This document shows, one piece after another, positions 7,576 to 14,144 of a stretch of 19,901 nucleotides of DNA. Within the stretch, counting starts at the first letter, position 1. Each line of letters begins with the position of its first letter. The DNA is taken from NCBI GenBank assembly GCA_947630525.1, contig CANRHW010000005.1, positions 1 through 19,901 on the forward strand, given 5' to 3'. The notes beneath the pieces were generated by a model. It was given only the letters and a program-made list of their open reading frames with translations. It ran no database searches and had not been told where the DNA came from. Source of the stretch: an uncultured Clostridia bacterium (GTDB lineage: Bacteria > Bacillota > Clostridia > UMGS1883). Both the position numbers and the translations under genes were made by a program.

Positions 7576-8487
7576 ATGGAAAATATGCCAAAGCTATGGG
7601 AAGACCTTATCAATTCGGAGGGCGGGCTGCCCATAGTGGTACATTCGCTGCAAAGGATAATGGACGGGCGTTATCAGGTAGAATCAAACAGCGTCCATGA
7701 CGAATTTGAACTTATCTACGTCCAGCACGCTTCGCGGGCCCATTTTGACATCAACGGTAAAATAGTACCTATCCACAACCATGACCTGCTGCTTATAAAG
7801 CCCCATATCCCTCACAAGCTGGATATGGACAGCGGCAATCCATGCCAGTTTTGGATATTGAAGTTCTGCTTTGTAAAAAAGCACGAAAGCAAGATATCCA
7901 CCGTAAGTCTGGACGAATTTTTGAGCTTTATTTCCGACACGGACTCGGTGGGGTATTTTTCCCTGTCAAGTATCTATCGCAGCAACATAGTGAACATCAT
8001 GCAGCAAATAATGCAGGAGACGAAGGAGCCCGACGAGGCCAGCGAATTTTTGGAAAGTCTGCTTATTATGGAGCTGTTCGTATGGCTCAGCCGCAGCCTT
8101 AAAGCCCAGTGGGAAAGCTCTCTTTCTTCCAAAGGCGACAAGCTCCATGAGCTTTTGGAGGCCGCGAAAAATTACATACTGGAAAACTATTATACCGATA
8201 TTTCGCTTGATGATATTTCAAATTATGTATATATATCCACAAGTCATTTTGCCCGGGCCTTTAAAAAACATTACGGTATAAGTCCAATACAGTATCTTTT
8301 AAGCGTCCGGATCCAAAAGGCCAAGACACTTTTGGAGGAGACCAACAAAAAAATTGGCGATATCGCCATAGACGTGGGCTTCAGCGCCCAGCAGCGGTTC
8401 AACGACATTTTCCGCAAACAGATGGGCATGTCGCCCAGCGAGTACCGCCAGCAGTATAAAGAGAGCATAACGAATATCCCGTCATGA
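7576..8487 (+). CDS. AraC-family transcriptional regulator
   Basis: DNA-binding regulator of 303 residues. The first 150 or so residues look like the AraC-type cupin ligand-binding domain (ELIYVQHASRAHFDINGK, NHDLLLIKPHIPHKLDM). The last 100 hold the two helix-turn-helix motifs: ISLDDISNYVYISTSHFARA with FKKHYGISPIQYL, then IGDIAIDVGFSAQQRFNDIF with FRKQMGMSPSEYRQQ. I use the ATG at 7576 because GGTGA precedes it; a GTG at 7555 would also be in frame. It is transcribed divergently from the GH2 gene across a shared promoter region, the usual arrangement for a sugar-responsive AraC protein and its target. The inducer is unknown, but a galactoside or a hydrolysis product is likely. Confidence 0.9.
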   Translation: MENMPKLWEDLINSEGGLPIVVHSLQRIMDGRYQVESNSVHDEFELIYVQHASRAHFDINGKIVPIHNHDLLLIKPHIPHKLDMDSGNPCQFWILKFCFVKKHESKISTVSLDEFLSFISDTDSVGYFSLSSIYRSNIVNIMQQIMQETKEPDEASEFLESLLIMELFVWLSRSLKAQWESSLSSKGDKLHELLEAAKNYILENYYTDISLDDISNYVYISTSHFARAFKKHYGISPIQYLLSVRIQKAKTLLEETNKKIGDIAIDVGFSAQQRFNDIFRKQMGMSPSEYRQQYKESITNIPS

Positions 8488-8516
8488 GGGGGCTGTAAAA
8501 AAATGGCGTAAATCGG

Positions 8517-8553
8517 CTTCGCCGTTTTGCGGAAGTTCCGCAAAACGGCGAAG
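8517..8553. terminator. Perfect 18-bp palindrome between convergent genes
   Basis: CTTCGCCGTTTTGCGGAA (8517-8534) and its exact reverse complement (8536-8553) are separated by one base. The hairpin lies 29 bases after the regulator's stop and 20 bases from the stop of the convergent ATPase gene, so it probably ends transcription from both sides. No T-run directly follows either side: on the minus strand a run of seven Ts lies about ten bases beyond the stem, and on the plus strand TTTTT lies about 17 bases beyond. It could instead be a dispersed palindromic repeat. Confidence 0.6.
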
Positions 8554-8573
8554 TTGTATGTAGCTTACATTTT

Positions 8574-10100
8574 TCAGCTCCAATACTTTCTGTCCAGGCT
8601 CCGATAACCCACGGCCTCGGTTATGTCCATGGCCTCGATTTTTTCCCGTCCGGCCAGATCGGCCACCGTTCGGGCCACTTTGAGTATGCGTGAATAAGCG
8701 CGGGCGGACAGGCCCATCACATCGAACACATTTTTCAGAAGCTCGCTTTCCTCACGGCCAAGCACGCAAAATTTTTCAATATGACCGGCATTCATCTGAG
8801 CGTTGCAGGTTATGCCCTCGTCTTTAAAGCGCCGCTGCTGCACTTTGCGGGCGGCGTTTACTCGTTCCCTTATAGCGGCCGAGTTTTCGCCCTTTTCCGC
8901 CATGAGGTCGCTGTATTTCAGGGCCGGGGCTTCGAGCTGTATATCTATGCGGTCCAGCATGGGCCCGCTGACCCTGCTCAAATATCGCCGCACATCCCGC
9001 TCATTACAGCGGCACCGGCCGGTGCCGTCGCCGTAATAGCCGCAGCGGCATGGGTTCATGGCAGCCACCAGCATGACGTTGCAGGGATATGTACAGGTGG
9101 CCGCCGCCCTGGTAACGGTGACGGTTTTATCCTCCAAGGGCTGGCGCATGGCCTCCAGTACGTCCTTGCTATACTCCGGGAACTCGTCCAAAAACAGCAC
9201 CCCGTTGTGGGCCAGCGACAGCTCGCCGGGCCGGGCTTTCGCCCCGCCGCCGACTATGCTGACCGCGCTTGCACTGTGGTGCGGCGAACGGAAGGGCCGG
9301 GCGGATATCATGGAGGCTCCGTCCCTCAGCTCCCCCGCCGCGGAATATATGCGCGTAACCTCCAGGGCTTCCTCCAAGGTCATATCCGGCAATATCGTGG
9401 GAATACGCCGGGCTATCATGGATTTGCCGCTGCCGGGGCTGCCGATAAGGAGCACGTTGTGCCCTCCCGCCGTGGCCACCTCAACGCCCCTGCGCAGGGC
9501 CAGTTGGCCGCGCACTTGATCGAAGTCCACGTCAAAGCTCCGATTTTGCTCGAACATTTCCATGGCGCTGCACTGAGTCCTTTGCAGCGGACTGTAACCT
9601 GAAATATGCAGCACCACCTCGGCCAGGCTTATGGCGCCGTAAACCTCGATGCCGTCCACCAGCGAAGCTTCGCCAAGGTTCTCTTTCGGCACGATAACGG
9701 ACTTAAAGCCGTTTGCCCTGGCGCAGAGCACGCCGGACAGAACTCCGTCCACGCCTCGCAGCTCGCCGGACAGGCCAAGCTCGCCCATCATAACGCAGCC
9801 GCCAAAATCGCCCTTAAGCTGCTCGGTGGCCGCCAGGACTGACACCGCTATGGGCAAATCGTACTGGCTGCCCTCTTTTTTCAGGTCAGCCGGGGCGAGA
9901 TTGATGACCAGCCTGCGGGGCGGGAAGTCAAAGCCGCTGTTGAAAATGGCCGAACGCACCCGTTCTCTCGATTCCCTCACGGAAGCGTCAGGCAAGCCCA
10001 CGATATCCAACTGAGGCATACCGCCGGACGCGTCGGTCTCTATGGTTACCAGGTTGCCGTCAAGGCCGCTCAAAGCGGCGCAGTAGGTTTTGACTATCAT
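8574..10100 (-). CDS. YifB/ComM-family Mg-chelatase-like AAA+ ATPase
   Basis: AAA+ ATPase of the YifB/ComM family. ComM of Gram-negative bacteria is a branch-migration helicase in natural transformation; the role in Firmicutes is less clear. The 508-residue protein has the N-terminal ChlI-like domain (residues 1-170, with PQLDIVGLPDASVRESRERV), Walker A GSPGSGKS (220-227), Walker B VLFLDE (301-306), a four-Cys cluster CRCGYYGDGTGRCRC (351-365) and the arginine-finger region SGPMLDRID. The C-terminal Mg-chelatase domain has SARAYSRILKVARTIADL-like spacing. The ATG at 10100 has GGAGGG six bases upstream; the frame stays open further upstream but without family features. It stands alone, convergent with the AraC regulator. 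I leave the symbol empty because orthology to comM is not proven. Confidence 0.93.
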   Translation of the reverse strand: MIVKTYCAALSGLDGNLVTIETDASGGMPQLDIVGLPDASVRESRERVRSAIFNSGFDFPPRRLVINLAPADLKKEGSQYDLPIAVSVLAATEQLKGDFGGCVMMGELGLSGELRGVDGVLSGVLCARANGFKSVIVPKENLGEASLVDGIEVYGAISLAEVVLHISGYSPLQRTQCSAMEMFEQNRSFDVDFDQVRGQLALRRGVEVATAGGHNVLLIGSPGSGKSMIARRIPTILPDMTLEEALEVTRIYSAAGELRDGASMISARPFRSPHHSASAVSIVGGGAKARPGELSLAHNGVLFLDEFPEYSKDVLEAMRQPLEDKTVTVTRAAATCTYPCNVMLVAAMNPCRCGYYGDGTGRCRCNERDVRRYLSRVSGPMLDRIDIQLEAPALKYSDLMAEKGENSAAIRERVNAARKVQQRRFKDEGITCNAQMNAGHIEKFCVLGREESELLKNVFDVMGLSARAYSRILKVARTVADLAGREKIEAMDITEAVGYRSLDRKYWS

Positions 10101-10228
10101 CTCTTTCCCTCCACGAATGTTTTTCCGGACGTGCCGGGAGCGTACCCGTCTTATTAAGATGAAGCGTGATTTAACGTATCGCAAAATTACCTTTATATCG
10201 TCCGGCGGAAAATAATTTTATTTTTGTC
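10101..10228. other. Intergenic region upstream of the AAA+ ATPase gene
   Basis: This stretch must contain the ATPase gene's promoter on the minus strand. I see several TATAAA/TTAATAA-like hexamers but no convincing -35/-10 pair, and no hairpin or open frame with a credible ribosome binding site. Confidence 0.4.
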
Positions 10229-10258
10229 TTGACAAGTGCGGTATATTTATAGTATAAT
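10229..10258 (+). promoter_or_regulatory. Consensus promoter for tRNA-Thr
   Basis: TTGACA at 10229-10234 and TATAAT at 10253-10258 are separated by 18 bases. Both hexamers are perfect matches to consensus. The predicted start near 10265 lies only a few bases before the mature tRNA 5' end at 10268, so the 5' leader to be removed by RNase P would be very short. Confidence 0.85.
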
Positions 10259-10267
10259 AAATTTGTT

Positions 10268-10343
10268 GCCGGTGTAGCTCAGTTGGTAGAGCAGCTCATT
10301 CGTAATGAGCAGGTCGCAGGTTCGAGTCCCGTCACCGGCTCCA
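10268..10343 (+). tRNA. tRNA-Thr (anticodon CGT)
   Basis: A 76-base cloverleaf folds cleanly. The acceptor stem is GCCGGTG/CACCGGC, the D stem GCTC/GAGC, and the anticodon stem GCTCA/TGAGC with loop TTCGTAA (anticodon CGT at positions 34-36, reading ACG). The variable loop is AGGTC, the T loop TTCGAGT, the discriminator T, and the CCA end is encoded. The T stem GCAGG/CCCGT contains an A51-C63 mismatch and a terminal G-U pair, which is unusual; the commonly seen form has T at 63. The gene is monocistronic, with its own promoter and terminator. Confidence 0.97.
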
Positions 10344-10346
10344 CCT

Positions 10347-10380
10347 CGGAACAAGCTTAGCTTGTTCCGATTTTCTTTTT
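10347..10380 (+). terminator. Intrinsic terminator of tRNA-Thr
   Basis: CGGAACAAGC (10347-10356), loop TTA, GCTTGTTCCG (10360-10369), then ATTTTCTTTTT. A ten-base-pair stem followed by a T-rich tract four bases after the tRNA CCA end is a textbook rho-independent terminator. Confidence 0.92.
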
Positions 10381-10425
10381 AATTGGGTTCGCGGCCCGCG
10401 CCGCACAGAACTTTTCGCCGTTATC

Positions 10426-10458
10426 AAACAGTCGCCCGGACAAACCGAGCGGCTGTTT
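10426..10458 (-). terminator. Imperfect hairpin after the SLH-M13 peptidase gene
   Basis: AAACAG...CTGTTT arms enclose further CGC/GCG and CGG/CCG pairs around a five-base loop, with one wobble and one mismatch. It begins seven bases after the peptidase stop codon at 10465. No T-run follows on the minus strand; TTTT follows on the plus strand. It probably terminates the four-gene operon or protects its 3' end. Confidence 0.5.
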
Positions 10459-10464
10459 TAACCT

Positions 10465-12897
10465 CTAAAAAATCTTCACTCTGTCCTCCGGCGGAACGTA
10501 CATGCCGTCGCCCTCGGTTATGCCGTAGGTCACATAGAACTCCTCAAAATTGCTGAGTATGGCGTTCACCCGGACGCTGTTGGGAGAATGCATGTCGCAG
10601 CGTATCAAATATCTGGCGTATTCCGGAGTGCAGGCCGAAGCCCAGCTTTCAGCATAGGCCCGGAACAGCTTATCCATATCGAGGTTTTTTTCTTTGGCAA
10701 CTTCAATAACGCATTCCATGGCAAGTATGTCGGCAATATTTTCGTCAAGGGTGAGTGCGCCGTCAACGGCGTCGCCCCAGCGGTTTTTGTATCCGCCGAA
10801 ATAGGCCGCGACTTTTTCGGTAGCCGCGTCGTAGCGTTCGCGGTCAGCCGTGCTGAACAGCGGAATGTAACTGCCATCCGCCCGGTAATTGCTGCCGGTG
10901 CTGTCAAAGGCGTGCGACAGCTCGTGGGCGATAGCGTCGCCTATGCCGGCAAGGTTTTCTTCATAAGAGGCCTCGGGGTCGTATATGGGAGCGTAAAGAT
11001 AGCCGGCCATCACCTGTATCTTATTAGTATAGACGCCATAGCAGGCGTTTACGACATAGCTCGGCATGTCGGTGTCGACCAATGTCACGGCCGACAGCCA
11101 GCCGCCGCTGACGGCCCTGAGAAAGTTTATCCCATTTTCCAAAAGGGAGCCGCCGTCGTCCAGCGGATATTGGTACGACAGCTTTTCTCCGTCGCTGCCG
11201 CGGCCGTCGTTATAGCCGCAGATATCCGCTTCTATACTGTCCAGCTTTTCCGAAACGTTTTGCACGGCTTGCGGAGAAAGGCTCGTGCTTGACGACAGAA
11301 TCTTCTTAAAGGCGGCGGTGATGTCTTCGGTCATTGTTTTGAGATATTCCGCGTCGTAAACGGTGTGATTTTTTACAAAATCCTCCTCGTATGCCGGCGA
11401 GAAAATGGACGCGGTAAGCTCCGCGGCGGATTCTTCAACGCCGAGGGGTGCAAAACCAAAGCCCAAAACGTCCGCCGTGAACTTTTCCTCGGCCCTGAGT
11501 ACGGAAGCCGGCATAAACTCGGAAAGCTGAATTATCAGATTGAGCTTGGCCATTGTTTTGAGCGACTCCAAATCCATGCTATTCATGAGCTCGACGGCCT
11601 TGTCCATCTTTTTTCGGTCAGAAACAATATAGTCGTACCGGCCTGTCATTTCTCTGCCGTCAAGGGCGAAAAGCATGGTGGTGACCGGGTTGCTCAGTTC
11701 CCCGGCATACATGCCGCTGAGCTCCTTCCAGTCAAAGACATACTGCTCGCCGGTCTCCTCCGGGTCATAGGCGTAGTATTCCGCCATACTCATACCCGCC
11801 AGCGACACGTCCCGCTGAAATGCGGAAATTTCGGCCAAAACTCCGGCCGGGGCGCTTATCCCGGCCAGGGACAGGAGCTCCGCGGCATAAGCCTCGTAAG
11901 CGGCCCGCACGCCTTCGGGATTGTCGGCCCAATAGCTGCGGTCAATACCGCTGTCCAGAGCGTCGATATACACCCCGTTCACAGGAACGGGATAATTCAT
12001 ATATAGTCGGCAGGGTACGTTCAGCTCAAAAAGCACGGGCACGGAAAGCTCGCTGTAAATGTTCCCGGCAGCCGTGCCCAGGCTGCGCACACCGGTGCTC
12101 GCGTCAATCATATTTATATATTTGGCCAAAACGGCGCCGATGTTATCCTGTGGTTGTTCCCCCTTGGCCATTTTATAAAATCTCGCCGCCATAGCCTCGA
12201 CCTCGCGCAGCCCTTCGCCGCTCTCGTACTTAGCCAGCAGCTCTTCGCTGCGCCGCACAAGATAAGACGATATTTCATCCTCTCTGTCTAATACGGCGGA
12301 TATCATAGGCCGTTCGCGGTTCACCTGGGCGGAGGTCAGATAGCCGCGGTTCACGGCGGCATAGAAATCGTCCTTGATGCTGACATTGTCGGGAAAAGCC
12401 GTCCGCAAACGGTCGGTAAGCAGGCCCAGCTGTTCGGCGCTGACCCTGTCATAGGAGCCAAGCTGGCCACCGCCATATCCGTTGACAATGCCGGCCATGT
12501 AAAGCCGTTCGATCTCCGCCGCCGCCCAGTCGGGCACGTCGACAAATTCAGCCGCCGGGCGAACCTCGTCAAGGCCGGGCAGGCAGCGGCCAAGGATCAG
12601 CATGGCTTCCAAACGGGTGAGTTCCTCATTGGGGAGGAGCCGCCCGCCGGAGCCAAGTATTATTCCGTTGGCTGCCGCCAGCTCCATGTCGCGGCGATAT
12701 TCCTCCGGCACGTCCGCGCTGTCGGCAAAAGCTGACAGGCCGCCCGGGCCGGCAGGGAGGCTCCCCTCGCCCACCGCCGTCACGAAGCAATGGACGGCAA
12801 AAGCCCTTGTGACTCCGTCCTCCGCCATGACGGGCAGTCCGGCGGCGATGAGCGCCGCTGCCAGCAGCAGGCAAAGGTATATCCTTAACTTTTTCAT
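10465..12897 (-). CDS. Secreted M13 (neprilysin-type) zinc metallopeptidase with SLH repeats
   Basis: Predicted surface endopeptidase of 810 residues. It starts with a signal peptide (MKKLRIYLCLLLAAALIAA, likely cleavage after VMA, about residue 25). Two SLH-like repeats follow, near residues 55-105 (FADS...ANGIILGSGGRLLPNEELTRLEAM) and 115-160 (FVDVPDWAAAEIERLYMAGIVNGYG...VSAEQL); a third, usual for wall anchoring, is not evident. The rest resembles M13: VNACY substrate-binding block, zinc site HELSH (H658, E659, H662), third ligand in LDENIAD (E719, D723), and the C-terminal H770/R776 block (MHSPNSVRVN, GDGMY). All catalytic residues are present. The ATG at 12897 has GGAGG five bases upstream; a frame four codons longer would start inside that site. 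It is last in the operon begun by the radical SAM gene, 30 bases after the DUF5662 gene. Substrates are unknown; peptides or wall proteins are plausible. Confidence 0.88.
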   Translation of the reverse strand: MKKLRIYLCLLLAAALIAAGLPVMAEDGVTRAFAVHCFVTAVGEGSLPAGPGGLSAFADSADVPEEYRRDMELAAANGIILGSGGRLLPNEELTRLEAMLILGRCLPGLDEVRPAAEFVDVPDWAAAEIERLYMAGIVNGYGGGQLGSYDRVSAEQLGLLTDRLRTAFPDNVSIKDDFYAAVNRGYLTSAQVNRERPMISAVLDREDEISSYLVRRSEELLAKYESGEGLREVEAMAARFYKMAKGEQPQDNIGAVLAKYINMIDASTGVRSLGTAAGNIYSELSVPVLFELNVPCRLYMNYPVPVNGVYIDALDSGIDRSYWADNPEGVRAAYEAYAAELLSLAGISAPAGVLAEISAFQRDVSLAGMSMAEYYAYDPEETGEQYVFDWKELSGMYAGELSNPVTTMLFALDGREMTGRYDYIVSDRKKMDKAVELMNSMDLESLKTMAKLNLIIQLSEFMPASVLRAEEKFTADVLGFGFAPLGVEESAAELTASIFSPAYEEDFVKNHTVYDAEYLKTMTEDITAAFKKILSSSTSLSPQAVQNVSEKLDSIEADICGYNDGRGSDGEKLSYQYPLDDGGSLLENGINFLRAVSGGWLSAVTLVDTDMPSYVVNACYGVYTNKIQVMAGYLYAPIYDPEASYEENLAGIGDAIAHELSHAFDSTGSNYRADGSYIPLFSTADRERYDAATEKVAAYFGGYKNRWGDAVDGALTLDENIADILAMECVIEVAKEKNLDMDKLFRAYAESWASACTPEYARYLIRCDMHSPNSVRVNAILSNFEEFYVTYGITEGDGMYVPPEDRVKIF

Positions 12898-12927
12898 ATG
12901 GTCCTCCATTCTGCCAAAACCGGCGCT

Positions 12928-13467
12928 TTACCGTTTTTTGCCAAGCAGTTCTTTTCGCACATATTCAAAGGTGACGTCCTCGCCCTTGTCCTTAAGCATG
13001 GTCAAAAGCTCCATAAGCAGCCTGTGCGTTTCGGGGTGGATAATGCCTCTCTCCTTGGAGCGCGTGTAATATTCATATGGCGAAGCGTCGGTGTAGTCCT
13101 GTTTTTTGTAAATGCGGCTGGCCGCGATGCGGTCACAGAGCATTTCCGCCACGTAAACCGGCGGCATTTCAATTGGCACCACCTTTTTTTCCGGCCCCTG
13201 AGCGTAGTCGGTCCAGTATTCGATGTGGTGCTTGTTGCGGCCCTTGTGATGGAGCCAGGCCGAGCTGTAGCCCTTGTCCCGCCGCTCGGCGTTGTTGGGG
13301 CTCTGGTCGCCCTGATAGTATTTTACGCCGGGCCAGAACTCCGCGGGGGAATATTTGGACAGGTCGTGCAAAAGGCCCCGCCGGTACAGCCCCAGCTTAA
13401 AGCAGTATTTCATTACCAGCAGCTTGTGCCGGGTTATCGTGGTAAGATGGCCCCAAAACGAACCCAT
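12928..13467 (-). CDS. DUF5662 family protein, HD-like histidine motifs
   Basis: A 179-residue protein that I recognise as DUF5662, a family of unknown function common in Clostridia and phages. It carries a histidine-rich pattern: ITRHKLLVMKYC near residues 12-23, then LLHDLSKYSPAEFWP, then AWLHHKGRNKHHIEYW, then MLCDRIAASR. The H...HD...HH...D spacing is reminiscent of the metal-binding HD phosphohydrolase superfamily, so a metal-dependent phosphohydrolase activity is conceivable but unproven. No signal peptide or membrane segment is seen, so it is cytosolic. The ATG at 13467 has GGAGG nine bases upstream. It lies 29 bases after the DUF2344 gene and 30 bases before the SLH-M13 peptidase gene. 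Confidence 0.8.
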   Translation of the reverse strand: MGSFWGHLTTITRHKLLVMKYCFKLGLYRRGLLHDLSKYSPAEFWPGVKYYQGDQSPNNAERRDKGYSSAWLHHKGRNKHHIEYWTDYAQGPEKKVVPIEMPPVYVAEMLCDRIAASRIYKKQDYTDASPYEYYTRSKERGIIHPETHRLLMELLTMLKDKGEDVTFEYVRKELLGKKR

Positions 13468-13496
13468 AAGCTCATGCCTCCCGAACGGTGATAATA

Positions 13497-14144
13497 TCAG
13501 TTTATAACTTCCATATTTTCGTCATATATGGCCGCCCGGTGATATTCGCAGTCCCCGCTGTCATAACCGGGTATATATTTGTTCATGGCCCGAACAACCA
13601 CGTCGGGCTTGAGGTTTTTGTCGCTGCCCGCGCTGAGCAGCATTTCCATTCTCCCGTCTGTCAGCCGTATTTCCTTTATGTCAGGCCGAATGTCGGCGTC
13701 CTTTATGCCGCTTTTGGTCTTTTTGTCGATGACGGTGTGTTCCATTTGCAAAAACGCGTCCACGCTACCCGGCATATGCTCGGGGGTCACGTAATAAAGG
13801 GCATAGCGCAGTTTTTTCATACGGCTTTTGCCCCTGTGGACGGAAAGTATTTTTATCCCGCCGGGCATGACGGCGTTGAGCCTATCGCGTATCTCCGCTT
13901 CGGCCGGTGCGCCGGTAAGGCGAAGCTCCAACAGTTCGCACTCGCTGGTATAACCCACCGACAACGGCAGGGCGAACCCCAGCAGCGGATGGGGATTGAA
14001 GCCCTCGGAAAAAGCCACCGGCAGCCCCGCCCGGCGCATGGCCCGGTTATAGGTCCGCACAAAATCCAAATGCGATATATATTTTGCGGCTCCTGTTTTT
14101 TCATATATCAAATAATAGTCGTACAAAATTCTTTCGTCAGCCAT
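13497..14144 (-). CDS. DUF2344 (TIGR03936) radical SAM-linked protein
   Basis: A 215-residue cytosolic protein of the DUF2344/TIGR03936 family. These are nearly always encoded with, or fused to, the TIGR03960 radical SAM protein, as here. The typical N-terminal block is present: AAKYISHLDFVRTYNRAMRRAGLPVAFSEGFNPHP, then LPLSVGYTSECELLEL. Its biochemical function is unknown. The gene starts eight bases inside the end of the radical SAM gene, which implies translational coupling and joint function. It is commonly followed by rng, rplU and rpmA in Clostridia, but here the next genes are DUF5662 and the SLH-M13 peptidase. Confidence 0.92.
   Translation of the reverse strand: MADERILYDYYLIYEKTGAAKYISHLDFVRTYNRAMRRAGLPVAFSEGFNPHPLLGFALPLSVGYTSECELLELRLTGAPAEAEIRDRLNAVMPGGIKILSVHRGKSRMKKLRYALYYVTPEHMPGSVDAFLQMEHTVIDKKTKSGIKDADIRPDIKEIRLTDGRMEMLLSAGSDKNLKPDVVVRAMNKYIPGYDSGDCEYHRAAIYDENMEVIN

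Noticed and set aside
8461..8575. Possible attachment site or insertion sequence end at the palindrome
   Set aside because: There is no duplicated flank, no transposase or integrase, and no change of gene content typical of an insertion.
10268..10464. tRNA-Thr as an integration site for a mobile island
   Set aside because: No integrase gene lies nearby and no duplicated tRNA 3' end is seen in the downstream 10 kb.
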